The notes: generated by a model not told the origin, from the letters alone. 64,000 nt of DNA from Candidatus Rokuibacteriota bacterium (GCA_030647435.1 JAUSJX010000060.1:59079-123078), one strand, 5' to 3'. Counted from the stretch's first letter, positions 26,974-36,340 are shown. Numbers and translations: made by a program.

Positions 26974-28665
26974 ATGATCGACCTCGACGCTCGCCCCGAA
27001 GATCCCGGACCCGGCTCTCCGTCGCTCTCGCGGCGCGAGTTGCTCGGACTGCTCGCGACGACGGGCGCGGGCGTGATGCTGGCCCCCATCATCCGCTCCG
27101 GCGCCGTGCTCGCCGCCGAGACCCCGAAGAAGGGCGGCCAGATCGTGGTGGCGCTGTCCCAGGAGCCCACCGTCTTCAACCCCGCCCGACCTCACATCGA
27201 GGTGGACCGCGGTGTCCACTTCGGACTCTTCGACAGCCTGTGGCGGGTGGACGAGAAGGCCCAGTTCTTCCCCAATCTGGCGGCGGAGGTGCCGACCGTG
27301 AAGAACGGCGGTATCCAGAAGAACGGCCTCGAATACACAGTAAAGCTCAGGAAGGGCGTCAAGTGGCACGACGGCAAGCCGTTCACCTCGAAGGACGTGA
27401 AATTCACGCACGAGCTGATCACGAATCCCAAGTTCGGGGCCTTCAGCAAGGTGGGGCACGATCAGGTGGCGAGCGTCGAGACGCCTGACGAGTCCACCGT
27501 GCGGATCCGACTCAAGGAGCCCTTCGCCCCCTTCATGACGGCGTGGGGCGACACCTACATCGTGCCCGCCCACATCCTGGAGGGCGTGGCCGATCCCAAC
27601 ACCGCCGAGTTCAACACCAAGAGCCCGGTGGGCACGGGGCCATTCAGGCTCGGCAGCCGCGTGGCCGGCGACCACCTCCTCCTCGTGGCCAATCCCGCGT
27701 ACCACATGGGAGCGCCCGCCCTCGAGCGAGTGATCTTCAAGTACATCCCGGACCTCACGGTCCTGTACACGCAGTTCAAAGGCGGCGCCGTGGACGTGAC
27801 GGGCATGCAGGGCATCTCAGCGGAGTTCTATAACGAGGCCAAGAGCCTCCCCGGCGTGACCATCCACCTGCACTACTCGCCCTCGGTGGAATACATCTAC
27901 TTCAATCACGGCAACCCGAAGTTCAAGGAGCGTGCCGTCCGCCAGGCGCTCTACCTCGCGATGGACAAGAAGGCCATCGTCGACCAGGTCTACTACGGGC
28001 TGCCCAAGCCGGTGGAAGGATACCTGCCGCCCACGTCCTGGGCCTACAACGCCGAGCTGCCCAAGCACGAGTTCAACCCCGACAAGGCCAAGCAGATCCT
28101 GGAGGAGGCCGGATGGAAGGCGGGCGGCGACGGCGTGCGGGCCAAGGGCGGCGTGCGCCTGTCCTTCACCAACGCCACGACCGCGGGCAACAAGCTCCGC
28201 GAGCAGACGCAGGCGCTCGTCCAGCAGAACTGGCGGGCCATCGGCGTGGACATGCAGATCACCAACATGCCGGCCGCCGTGATCTGGGGGGAGTACTACG
28301 TGAAGTCCAAGTTCGAGACGCTGCTGGTCGGGATCCAGGCCTCCGTGGGCGACGATCCCGACTGCCTGAACCGCATCCACAGCAAGTACATCGCCGCCAA
28401 GACGGGCTCGGGCCGGAACGTGAGCCAGTACGAGAACCCCACGGTCGACAAGCTCCTCGAGGACGGCGTGCGGGAGATTGACCGCGCCAAGCGCCGCGCC
28501 ATCTATCTCAAGCTCCAGGAGGTGATCCGCACCGACCTCGCGTACCTGCCCATCTTCAGCTATGTCCGCATCGAGGGCGTGAAGCAGGGCATCGTCAACT
28601 ACACGCCCAACAGCAACACGCTGACGAATAGCTGGAACATGCACGAGTGGGGGTGGAAGGCCTGA
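26974..28665 (+). CDS. ABC transporter substrate-binding protein, family 5, with Tat signal
   Basis: The ATG follows AAGGAGGAG. The N-terminus carries a twin-arginine motif (LSRRELLGLLATTG) ahead of a hydrophobic stretch that ends near VLAAE, so export should be by the Tat pathway. The mature part of the 563-residue protein shows family-5 features: YTVKLRKGVKWHDGKPFTSK, then SPVGTGPFRLGS and the C-terminal lobe ending LAYLPIFSYVR. It supplies ligand to the permeases at 28721 and 29671. No ATPase gene accompanies this set. A FAD-dependent amine or amino-acid oxidase-like gene closes the operon, which hints at an amino-acid-like ligand. Confidence 0.88.
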   Translation: MIDLDARPEDPGPGSPSLSRRELLGLLATTGAGVMLAPIIRSGAVLAAETPKKGGQIVVALSQEPTVFNPARPHIEVDRGVHFGLFDSLWRVDEKAQFFPNLAAEVPTVKNGGIQKNGLEYTVKLRKGVKWHDGKPFTSKDVKFTHELITNPKFGAFSKVGHDQVASVETPDESTVRIRLKEPFAPFMTAWGDTYIVPAHILEGVADPNTAEFNTKSPVGTGPFRLGSRVAGDHLLLVANPAYHMGAPALERVIFKYIPDLTVLYTQFKGGAVDVTGMQGISAEFYNEAKSLPGVTIHLHYSPSVEYIYFNHGNPKFKERAVRQALYLAMDKKAIVDQVYYGLPKPVEGYLPPTSWAYNAELPKHEFNPDKAKQILEEAGWKAGGDGVRAKGGVRLSFTNATTAGNKLREQTQALVQQNWRAIGVDMQITNMPAAVIWGEYYVKSKFETLLVGIQASVGDDPDCLNRIHSKYIAAKTGSGRNVSQYENPTVDKLLEDGVREIDRAKRRAIYLKLQEVIRTDLAYLPIFSYVRIEGVKQGIVNYTPNSNTLTNSWNMHEWGWKA

Positions 28666-28720
28666 TCGAAGGTCTCTCAGCGCGGCGCGGGGCGTTGGCC
28701 GCGCCGGCTTCGACACGGCG

Positions 28721-29674
28721 ATGAGACAGTACTTCGCGCGGCGGGTGATCCAGGCGGTCGTGGTGCTCTGCCTGGTGTCGCTCGCCGGGTTCTCCCTCCT
28801 CCATCTGGCGCCGGGCGGGCCGGCGGCCATTTACGCGCTCAGCCCCACCATGAGCGCCGAGGATCTCGACCGGATCACCCACGAGTTCGGGCTCGACCGG
28901 CCGATCCACGTCCAGTACCTCTCCTGGGCCAAGGGCTTCCTCAGCGGCAACTGGGGCCGCTCCTACCGTGACGGGCGGGTGGTTCTCGAGGTGATCGTCG
29001 ACCGGGTCCCGGCCACGGTCATTCTCATGCTGAGCGCTTTCTCGGTGGCCGTGCTCCTGGGCCTGGCCAGTGGGATCGTAAGCGCCGTCCGCCAGTACTC
29101 GCTCTTCGACCACCTGGCCACCCTCGGGGCCATGGTGGCGCTGTCCATCCCCACCTTCTGGCTGGGCCTCATGGCCATCTACGTCTTCTCGGAGCTGCTC
29201 CACACCCTGCCGCCCGGCAATATTGGGACGGTGGGCGCGCCGTTCGCCCTCGCAGACCGTCTGCGCCACCTGATCCTGCCGGCGGGTACGCTCGGCGTGG
29301 TCATGGTGGCGACGTGGAGCCGCTACACGCGGGCCTCCATGCTGGAGGTGATCGGCGAGGACTACATCCGCACCGCGCGGGCCAAGGGCGTGTCGCAGGG
29401 CTGGGTCATCCTCAAGCACGCGCTCAGGAATGCGCTCATCCCGCTGGTGACGCTGGCCGGCCTCCAGCTCCCGCTGGTGTTCAGCGGCGCGCTGGTGACG
29501 GAGACCATCTTCACCTGGCCGGGCATGGGCCGGCTCTTCGTGGACTCCATCGGCTACCGAGATTACCCGGTGCTCATGGGGATCCTGGTGTTCACGGCGG
29601 CGCTGGTCATCCTGGGCAATCTGGTGGCGGACCTCGTCTACGCGGCCATCGACCCGCGGGTGCGCCACTCGTGA
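28721..29674 (+). CDS. ABC transporter permease, DppB/OppB type
   Basis: This 317-residue protein has the B-type signatures FSLLHLAPGGPAA at the end of helix 1, the loop DYIRTARAKGVSQGWVILKHALRNA (EAA motif) and a closing helix before AIDPRVR. It should form the membrane channel with the C-type protein at 29671, whose GTG start overlaps the stop codon here. It must borrow ATPases encoded elsewhere, because none is found nearby. Confidence 0.88.
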   Translation: MRQYFARRVIQAVVVLCLVSLAGFSLLHLAPGGPAAIYALSPTMSAEDLDRITHEFGLDRPIHVQYLSWAKGFLSGNWGRSYRDGRVVLEVIVDRVPATVILMLSAFSVAVLLGLASGIVSAVRQYSLFDHLATLGAMVALSIPTFWLGLMAIYVFSELLHTLPPGNIGTVGAPFALADRLRHLILPAGTLGVVMVATWSRYTRASMLEVIGEDYIRTARAKGVSQGWVILKHALRNALIPLVTLAGLQLPLVFSGALVTETIFTWPGMGRLFVDSIGYRDYPVLMGILVFTAALVILGNLVADLVYAAIDPRVRHS

Positions 29675-30573
29675 GCGCGGCCGTCGTCGCAGCCGCGGCT
29701 CCCGCGCCGGCCGCCGCGCCGCAGGCTCTCGCCGGCATCTTCTGGGCGCGCTTCGTCCGCCACCGGCCCGCCGTGATCAGCGCGGGGGTGATCGCCCTCC
29801 TCGTGCTCTCGTCGATCTTCGCCGGCCCGATCGCCATGCGCGATCCGCTCCAGATCGAGATGTCCCACAAGTTCGCGCGGCCCCTCGCCAAGGGTCATCT
29901 CCTGGGTGCCGACGAGCTCGGTCGCGACGTGCTCTCGCGCCTGCTTCACGCCGGGCGCATCTCGCTGACGGTGGGGCTTGCCGCCATGGCCGTGACCGTC
30001 ATCGTGGGCGCCGTCCTGGGGATCCTGGCAGGGTACGTCCGCGGGGTGGTGGACACGGTGCTGCTCCGGCTCACCGACGCCATGCTTTCGTTCCCCCCGA
30101 TCTTCATGCTGCTGGCGCTGGCCGCATTCGTCCGGCCCTCGCTGGCCTCCATGACGGTCATCATCGCGGTCACGTCATGGATGGACGTGACGCGCATGGT
30201 GCGGGGCCAGATCCTCACGCTCCGCGAGCAGGAGTTCGTGACGGGCGCGCGGGGGCTCGGGGCCTCCGGGGCGCGGATCATGGCGCGGCACCTTCTGCCC
30301 AACACGGTGGGGATCATCGCCGTGGCCGCCACACTCTCGGTGGCGCGCGCCATCCTGCTTGAGTCCTATATCAGCTTCCTCGGCTATGGCATCCAGCCGC
30401 CTCTGGCGAGCTGGGGCAACATGCTCAACAATGCCCAGAGCTACTTCACGACGGCTCCGTGGGTGGCGATCTTCCCCGGGGTGATGATCACGCTGGCGGT
30501 GACGAGCTTCAACTTCCTCGGCGACGGGCTCCGCGACGCCCTCGATCCCCGCCACGTCCGCTCGAGGACCTGA
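29671..30573 (+). CDS. ABC transporter permease, DppC/OppC type
   Basis: The GTG at 29671 overlaps the preceding stop, giving 300 residues after an Ala-rich N-terminal tail. C-type hallmarks are LLGADELGRDVLSRLLHAGRISL, the EAA-like loop EQEFVTGARGLGASGARIMARHLLPN and the terminal GDGLRDALDPR. It pairs with the B-type permease of the same locus. An FAD oxidoreductase gene begins 40 bases later. Confidence 0.88.
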   Translation: MSAAVVAAAAPAPAAAPQALAGIFWARFVRHRPAVISAGVIALLVLSSIFAGPIAMRDPLQIEMSHKFARPLAKGHLLGADELGRDVLSRLLHAGRISLTVGLAAMAVTVIVGAVLGILAGYVRGVVDTVLLRLTDAMLSFPPIFMLLALAAFVRPSLASMTVIIAVTSWMDVTRMVRGQILTLREQEFVTGARGLGASGARIMARHLLPNTVGIIAVAATLSVARAILLESYISFLGYGIQPPLASWGNMLNNAQSYFTTAPWVAIFPGVMITLAVTSFNFLGDGLRDALDPRHVRSRT

Positions 30574-30613
30574 GCGGCAGCGGCGGCGCGCGGCCCGAGA
30601 GACAGGAGCGGTG

Positions 30614-31810
30614 ATGGCTGAGACGGCGGACGTGGTCGTGGTCGGTGGTGGGGTCAACGGAGCGAGCATCGCCTACGCGCTTGCCTCCAGAGGGGTCAAG
30701 CGGGTCGTGCTGCTCGAGAAGGGCGCGCTGGCGAGCGGCGCCTCGGGCCGGTCGAGCGCCCTCGTCCGCATGCACTACACCAACGAGTGGGACGCGCGGC
30801 TGGCCTGGGCCAGCTTCCCGGTCTTCACGCACTGGGAGGAGCTGATGGGCGGGCCGCCGGTGTTCACCCACACGGGCTTCGTCAATGTGGTGGCACCGCC
30901 CTATGCGGAGGCTCTCAGGAAGAACGTGGAGATGCTGCGCGGGATCGGCATCAACACGGTCGCCGTCACGCCCTCGGAGCTCCAGGACCTTCAGCCCTTC
31001 GCCAACGTGGAGGACCTCGGTGCCGCCGCCTACGAGCCTGACAGCGGCTACGCCAATCCCCAGGACACGGTCGAGGGCTTCGGCCGGCGCGCCCGGGAGC
31101 TGGGCGCCCGGATCCTCCAGTGGACCACGGTGACCGGCATCGTCCGGAGCGAGAGCCGCGTCGTCGGCGTCGAGACCAGCGCCGGCCGTATCGACGCCGG
31201 CGCGGTGGTGGTGGCGGCGGGCGCGTGGGCGCCGCGGCTCTGCCGCGAGATCGGTCTTCCCTTGCCCGCGCGGCCCAAGGCCATCGACACGGCGGTGGTG
31301 ACGCGCCCGCCGGAGCTCCGCGATCCGCACATGGTTTTCATCGACAACGTGATGGGCAGCTACTTCCGGCCGGAGAGCGGCATCCTCACCATCGTGGGCG
31401 TGCCGTGCCAGGAGTGGGACATCGATCCGGACACCGTCGGCACGGGGCTCCCGCCGCACGCGGCCGGCGTGGGGGCGCGGATCCTTACCCAGCGCATCCC
31501 CGCCATGGAGCGGGCCACGCTCGCGCGGGGATACCGCGCCTTCGACTGCTATAGCCAGGACCGCCACGCCATCCTTGGCCGCGTGGATGGGATTGACGGC
31601 CTCTATCTCGCCACGGCTTTCAGCGGCTCGGGCTTCAAGATCGCCCCCGCCGTCGGCACCTGCATGGCCGAGCTCATCACGGAGGGGTGCTCCAAGACGG
31701 TCGACATCGAGGCCTTCAGCCTGCGCCGCTTCGCCGAGGGGCGCACCATCGAAGGGCCCTATCCCTATGCGGTGCGGCCGGACTATATCGATCCCAGTGG
31801 CAGGTCTTGA
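30614..31810 (+). CDS. FAD-dependent oxidoreductase of the DAO/sarcosine-oxidase-like family
   Basis: The ATG at 30614 is preferred over a GTG at 30611 because AGGAG at 30604-30608 is better spaced. Residues 6-36 hold the FAD-binding beta-alpha-beta fold (VVVVGGGVNGASIAYALA, ending LLEKGA). GASGRSSALVR and the later VVAAGAWAPRLC are typical of the glycine/sarcosine/D-amino-acid oxidase superfamily, and LYLATAFSGSGFKIAPAVG is the C-terminal FAD motif. The 398-residue enzyme probably oxidises a secondary amine or amino acid imported by the transporter encoded directly upstream. It is soluble; no signal peptide is present. Confidence 0.85.
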   Translation: MAETADVVVVGGGVNGASIAYALASRGVKRVVLLEKGALASGASGRSSALVRMHYTNEWDARLAWASFPVFTHWEELMGGPPVFTHTGFVNVVAPPYAEALRKNVEMLRGIGINTVAVTPSELQDLQPFANVEDLGAAAYEPDSGYANPQDTVEGFGRRARELGARILQWTTVTGIVRSESRVVGVETSAGRIDAGAVVVAAGAWAPRLCREIGLPLPARPKAIDTAVVTRPPELRDPHMVFIDNVMGSYFRPESGILTIVGVPCQEWDIDPDTVGTGLPPHAAGVGARILTQRIPAMERATLARGYRAFDCYSQDRHAILGRVDGIDGLYLATAFSGSGFKIAPAVGTCMAELITEGCSKTVDIEAFSLRRFAEGRTIEGPYPYAVRPDYIDPSGRS

Positions 31811-31856
31811 GTTCCAGCATCCCGTCCCGCCCGGCCGGGTGCCGGCGCGGGTGGCG

Positions 31857-32030
31857 AAGAACGTGACCGTCGATCAGACCCGCTCGCTGTTCGATCGCTA
31901 TCAGATTGTGAGCCAGGGGCACCTGGAGGATGTCGCCAGACTCCTCGCGGGCATATTTTCCGGGCACACCAGCCATTCGGAAGTTGCTGGGCGTCCCATA
32001 AGTAGCGATAATCCAAGCACGCGCCCGTAG
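31857..32030 (+). pseudogene. C-terminal remnant of a tyrosine recombinase (integrase)
   Basis: The frame reads VTVDQTRSLFDRYQIVS followed by GHLEDVARLLAG and FSGHTSHSEV. This matches the C-terminal end of phage and island integrases, where TRSxFxRYxIV carries the catalytic Tyr (here in FDRY). Everything upstream (catalytic Arg and His boxes, DNA-binding domain) is gone. The frame ends at a TAG inside the tRNA-Arg gene, the usual arrangement at a tRNA attachment site. It is a scar of a past integration. Confidence 0.7.
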
Positions 32031-32097
32031 CTCAGGTGGATAGAGCATCGGCCTTCTAAGCCGAGGGTCGGGGGTTCGAATCCCTCCGGGCGCGCCA
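32021..32097 (+). tRNA. tRNA-Arg (anticodon TCT)
   Basis: A complete cloverleaf can be drawn. The acceptor stem GCGCCCG pairs with CGGGCGC, the D arm contains GCTC/GAGC, and the anticodon stem TCGGC/GCCGA encloses loop CTTCTAA with anticodon TCT. The T arm has loop TTCGAAT, the discriminator is G and CCA is encoded. Its 5' end overlaps the end of an integrase remnant, so it has served as an attachment site. Confidence 0.95.
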
Positions 32098-32128
32098 TTC
32101 CGTTTCTCACCTCGTTCTCACGGTCATC

Positions 32129-32809
32129 TCACGCGGCGCGGTAAACGGGCATGGGCAACACTAACTGCCGGGCCGCGGCCCGGACCGCGCGGCGCCGCGC
32201 CGGGGGCAAGGCCTCCGCGAAGAACCGGTCCAGGGTCTCGCGCTTGCGCTCCCGGCCCACCCAGAGCGGCTCCCCGGTCTCGAGGTCACTGACCACGGTC
32301 AGGAACTTGACCGTCTTGCCCAGGAAGATCTCATCCACCCCCAGGTCGCGCAGCGGCTGGCGCGGGCGCTCGGCCGCCCAGCGCCGCAGCACCCGCTTGT
32401 CCATCCGCCGCACCGTCTCCGGCGGCAGGCTCCGCTGGGCGGCGACTCGGCTCACCGGGGCGGCCTCACACTCCTGCGCCACGGCCGCCTCCAGCCGCGC
32501 CGTGTAGTGGACCTTGCCGGCCACGAAGGGCAGCCGTTCGGTCCGCACGCCACAGCGGCGACAGCGGACCCGATGCACCTCGACCCGCAGCCACACGGTC
32601 CATGTCCCCCAGGGCAGATCCCGGATCCGCCGCTCCGTCCAGCTGTGGATCTCTCGCACCGAGATCCCGCAGCCTCCACAGACGTAATACGGCTCTCGGG
32701 CGGTCTGCCGGATCGAGAGGGTCAGCGTGTTGGCGGCTTCGTCCGTCTCCCAGCCGTAGATCCCGTAGCCGGGCAGGCGCAGCATGCGTGATACGATCTC
32801 CTCGGGCAT
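32129..32809 (-). pseudogene. ISL3-family transposase, C-terminally truncated
   Basis: The reverse-strand frame starts at an ATG at 32809 and gives 226 residues, whereas ISL3 transposases are around 400. The N-terminal zinc-ribbon (CGGCGISVREIHSW and CRRCG) and the helix-turn-helix region are present. The first part of the catalytic domain follows: LGVDEIFLGKTVKFLTVVSDLETGEPLWVG, where the Asp of VDE is the first DDE residue. After FFAEALPP the sequence loses family resemblance and the remaining acidic residues are missing. It lies just downstream of the tRNA-Arg and integrase scar, a common landing zone. It should be inactive. Confidence 0.8.
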
Positions 32810-32874
32810 CGGCTCCCTCCTGTCCGTGATGGCGAGTCACGTCAGGAGGTCTATCACTTTCGGAGCCGATGCCC
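32804..32874. repeat. Nested inverted repeat over the transposase start
   Basis: A perfect 13-base inverted repeat, GGGCATCGGCTCC at 32804-32816 and GGAGCCGATGCCC at 32862-32874, encloses an inner pair CCTCCTG (32816-32822) and CAGGAGG (32843-32849). The ATG of the truncated transposase lies inside the left arm and the inner arm holds its AGGAGG ribosome binding site. The structure could hide the start site in RNA or be part of the IS end. Confidence 0.7.
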
Positions 32875-32975
32875 CCTATCATCTCAGCCCCCGCATCCAC
32901 ACAGGGGGCCGTACAGATTCTGGTGAAGACCGATGTTTCCTATGGGCCGAGCGGCACCGCAGAGGAGAGAGCCCC

Positions 32976-34508
32976 ATGCGCGAGCAGCATCCACAACTCG
33001 ATCACATCGGCCGACGCGACTTCCTGACGGTGAGCGCTGCGGGCCTGGCGCTGGCGAGCGCGCCGGGCCTGGCCGCCGGGCAGGCCAAGCGCAGCGGCGA
33101 GATCGCCGCCGGCCTGTCCGAGCGCATGCTCACGCTCGATCCCGCCAACCACTACTCGATCTCCACGACCTCCGTCCTGCGCCACCTCTTCGACCCGCTC
33201 ATCGACGTGACCAATGATTCCAAGTTCGTTCCCGCGCTCGCCGAGACCTGGCGCCCGGTCAACAACACGACCTGGCGCTTCACGCTCCGCAAGGGCGTCA
33301 CCTTTCACGACGGCACGCCGTTCAACGCGGACAGCGTGGTCTTCACGCTCAAGCGCGTCCACGACAATACCAAGCTCATCAAGTCCTTCGTGTACCAGGA
33401 CATCGAATCCGTGGAGAAGGACGGAGACTACGGGGTCATCGTCACGTCCAAGCGGCCCTTCGGCTCACTCCCCGCCCATCTCACCATGCTGGGCATGCTG
33501 CCTCCGAGCGCGGGGCGGAACGAAGAGGCTTTCTTCCAGAAGCCCATCGGCACCGGCCCGTTCCGCTTCGCTTCCTGGACACACGGCGATCAGATCGCGA
33601 TGACGGCGAATCCGACCTACTGGAAGCCGGGCATCCCGAAGGTCGAGAAGGTCACCTTCCGCTTCATTCCGGAGCTGTCCACGCGCACGGCCGCGCTCCG
33701 TGCGGGCGAGCTACAGGTGATCGACCGGGTCACGCCGGATCTCGTCGAGACGCTCAAGGGCACGCGCGGCGTCAAGGTGCTCGACGTGCCCGCCATCGAG
33801 GCCCAGCGCTGGATCTTCCAGCTCGGCAGGGAGCCCGTGAAGGACCAGCGGCTGCGCCAGGCCATTTCGCTCGCCATCGACCGCAGTGTGATCATCAAGG
33901 AGCTGCTCCGCGGCTACGGGCGCCCCGTCGACAGCCCCGTGCCGCCCGGTCTCATCGGCCATACGAGCCTGCCGCCCAAGGTCTACGATCCCGAGAAGGC
34001 GCGGCAAATTCTCAAGCAGGCCGGCTACTCCAACGTCTCGGTCGATATCGTCCTGATGAAGGACTTCTACCCCAAGCAGCTCGAGATCGCCCAGGCCGTC
34101 GCGGCGATGCTCGGCGACGTGGGCATCAAGCTCAATATCAAGAACCTCGAGATCGCGGCGGCGCGCGAGCAGCGAACGGCGGGCACCTACGATCTCTTCT
34201 TCTCCGGCTGGGCGCACATGCCCCACGACCCCGACTGGTACTTCGGCCAGTGGTTCACCAAGGCCGGCGCCGAGAAGCTCACCCGCTACACGAATCCCCG
34301 GGTGGAGCAGCTCATCGCCGAGGGGCGCGTGCCCGATCCCAAGGTGCGGCAGGCGAAGTACGAGGAGATCGGGCGCATCGTGTGGGACGAGGACGCGGAG
34401 CTCTGGCTCTACTACACCGTCGCGATCTACGGCGTCAGCGATCGCCTGCGGAATTTCGAGGCGCGCCGCGACTACTACGTCCTGCTGAGTGACGTCGGCA
34501 TCGTGTAG
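32976..34508 (+). CDS. ABC transporter substrate-binding protein, family 5, with Tat signal
   Basis: The ATG at 32976 follows AGAGGAGAG. A twin-arginine motif (GRRDFLTVSAAGLALAS) and a cleavage region near GLAAGQA predict Tat export. The 510-residue protein shows TFRFTL-type family-5 sequence: WRFTLRKGVTFHDGTPFNADSVVF, then KPIGTGPFRFASW and DLFFSGWAHMPHDPDWYFGQWF in the C-terminal lobe. It serves the two permeases downstream. It is the third such protein in 15 kb and differs enough from the other two to suggest another ligand. Confidence 0.88.
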   Translation: MREQHPQLDHIGRRDFLTVSAAGLALASAPGLAAGQAKRSGEIAAGLSERMLTLDPANHYSISTTSVLRHLFDPLIDVTNDSKFVPALAETWRPVNNTTWRFTLRKGVTFHDGTPFNADSVVFTLKRVHDNTKLIKSFVYQDIESVEKDGDYGVIVTSKRPFGSLPAHLTMLGMLPPSAGRNEEAFFQKPIGTGPFRFASWTHGDQIAMTANPTYWKPGIPKVEKVTFRFIPELSTRTAALRAGELQVIDRVTPDLVETLKGTRGVKVLDVPAIEAQRWIFQLGREPVKDQRLRQAISLAIDRSVIIKELLRGYGRPVDSPVPPGLIGHTSLPPKVYDPEKARQILKQAGYSNVSVDIVLMKDFYPKQLEIAQAVAAMLGDVGIKLNIKNLEIAAAREQRTAGTYDLFFSGWAHMPHDPDWYFGQWFTKAGAEKLTRYTNPRVEQLIAEGRVPDPKVRQAKYEEIGRIVWDEDAELWLYYTVAIYGVSDRLRNFEARRDYYVLLSDVGIV

Positions 34509-34547
34509 CCGGCCGGCCGCGCCGGGCCCGGCGGAACCGCGCGACGG

Positions 34548-35468
34548 ATGAGAACCTATATCCTCCGCCGCGTCGCGCAGTCGGCGCTCACGCTGCTGGG
34601 CGTGTCGGTGCTGGTCTTCGTCATCCTTCGCGTCCTGCCCGGCGACCCGGCCAGGATGCTCCTGCCCGACGGCGCTCCCGAGTCCGCCGTGGCCGAGCTG
34701 AACCGGCAGCTGGGGCTGCACGAGCCCTTGATCGTCCAGTACGGCCTCTTCCTGCGCAGCGTGGCCCACGGAGACTTCGGCCAGTCGTTCCAGTACCGGG
34801 CGCCCGCCCTGCGGGTGGTGCTGGAGCGGCTGCCCGCCACGGTGCAGCTCACGCTCGCGGCCATGCTCGTCACCATAGCCGTCGGCGTGTCGTTGGGCAT
34901 CTTCACGGCGGTGCGCCGGGGCACGCGCTACGATGTCGCGGGCACGATCGTCGCCGTACTCGGCCAGTCGCTGCCGAACTTCTGGCTCGGCATCATGCTC
35001 ATCCTGCTCTTCGGCGTGGCGCTCCGCTGGCTGCCGACCTCCGGTTTCGCGAGTTGGACATCCCTGGTCCTGCCGGCCATCACGCTCGCGGCCTTTCCCA
35101 CCGCGCTGGTCGCGCGGCTCACGCGCTCGAGCATGCTCGAGATACTCAACCGCGACTATATCCGCACCGGCCGCGCCAAGGGCCTGACCGAGCAGAGCGT
35201 CGTGCTCCGCCACGCCCTCCGCAATGCGGCCATCCCGGTGCTGACGGTCATCGGGCTTCAGATCGGCGCGCTCCTCGGCGGCGCCGTCATCACCGAATCG
35301 GTTTTCGCGTGGCCGGGCATGGGCAAGCTCATCGTGGATGCCATCTTCTTTCGCGACTTCCCGGTGGTCCAGACGGTGCTCATCCTCTCCGCCACCGTCT
35401 TCGTCGCGATCAATCTCCTCGTGGACCTGCTCTACACGGTCATCGATCCCCGCATCCGGTACTTGTGA
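34548..35468 (+). CDS. ABC transporter permease, DppB/OppB type
   Basis: This 306-residue protein has the B-type pattern: a first helix with VLVFVILRVLPGDPARMLL, the EAA loop NRDYIRTGRAKGLTEQSVVLRHALRNA and the closing VIDPRIR. It starts 39 bases after the binding-protein gene and overlaps the next permease by one base (TGATG). It is the membrane subunit of a third importer that lacks local ATPase genes. Confidence 0.88.
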   Translation: MRTYILRRVAQSALTLLGVSVLVFVILRVLPGDPARMLLPDGAPESAVAELNRQLGLHEPLIVQYGLFLRSVAHGDFGQSFQYRAPALRVVLERLPATVQLTLAAMLVTIAVGVSLGIFTAVRRGTRYDVAGTIVAVLGQSLPNFWLGIMLILLFGVALRWLPTSGFASWTSLVLPAITLAAFPTALVARLTRSSMLEILNRDYIRTGRAKGLTEQSVVLRHALRNAAIPVLTVIGLQIGALLGGAVITESVFAWPGMGKLIVDAIFFRDFPVVQTVLILSATVFVAINLLVDLLYTVIDPRIRYL

Positions 35469-36340
35469 TGGCATCCCGCGAGGAAGCCGGGCCGCTCAGG
35501 CGATGGGGACGCCGCCATCCGACCATAGCGATCGGGGGCGTTCTGCTCGGCCTCGTCGTCTTCGCGAGCCTCCTCGCCCCGACGCTCACCAGCTACGATC
35601 CCGTCAAACCGAGCTTCAGCCAGCGCCTCGCGCCACCCTGGGGCCTGGGCGGCACGCGCGCGCACCTGCTCGGCACGGACAATCTGGGCCGCGACATCCT
35701 GGCTCGCCTGCTCCACGGCGGGCGTATCTCCCTGGCCCTCGCCGTGACCGCCGTCGCCATCGCCGGGGTGGTGGGCGTCGTCGTGGGACTCGCCGCGAGC
35801 TGGGGGGGCGGAAGGGCGGACGCCGTCATCATGCGGGTGGCGGACGTGCAGCTCGCCTTCCCGGTGATCATGCTCGCCATCGCCATCGTAGCCGTGGTCG
35901 GCACGAACCCGCTCGCGCTCGTGGGCGTGCTCGCGCTCAGCGGATGGGTGCTCTACGCGCGGACGATCCGGGCCCACGTCCTCACGATTCGCGGCCTCGA
36001 CTATATTGATGCTGCCGCCATGCTCGGCGCCAGCGATATGCGCATCATCCTGCGACACGTCCTGCCGAATACGGTGGCGCCCATCCTCGTGATCGGCTCC
36101 AGCCAGTTCGCCACGATGGTCCTGCTGGAATCCGGTCTCAGCTTCCTCGGGATGGGCATCCAGGCGCCGCTGCCGTCGTGGGGTTCGATGCTGGCGGAGG
36201 GCCGTGACTATCTGTCGAATGCCTGGTGGCTCGCCACCGCTCCCGGGCTCATGATCGCCCTCGTTGTGCTGGGCGCGAACCTGCTCGGCGATGGGCTGCG
36301 CGATCTCCTGGACCCGACGCTGCGCAATGTCGAGGGCTGA
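35468..36340 (+). CDS. ABC transporter permease, DppC/OppC type
   Basis: The ATG at 35468 shares its A with the preceding stop. The 290-residue product shows LLGTDNLGRDILARLLHGGRISL, an EAA-type loop (GLDYIDAAAMLGASDMRIILRHVLPN) and the terminal GDGLRDLLDPTLRN. It forms a heterodimer with the B-type protein. No ATPase, enzyme or regulator gene follows; the next 290 bases are non-coding and hold a repeat. Confidence 0.88.
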   Translation: MASREEAGPLRRWGRRHPTIAIGGVLLGLVVFASLLAPTLTSYDPVKPSFSQRLAPPWGLGGTRAHLLGTDNLGRDILARLLHGGRISLALAVTAVAIAGVVGVVVGLAASWGGGRADAVIMRVADVQLAFPVIMLAIAIVAVVGTNPLALVGVLALSGWVLYARTIRAHVLTIRGLDYIDAAAMLGASDMRIILRHVLPNTVAPILVIGSSQFATMVLLESGLSFLGMGIQAPLPSWGSMLAEGRDYLSNAWWLATAPGLMIALVVLGANLLGDGLRDLLDPTLRNVEG

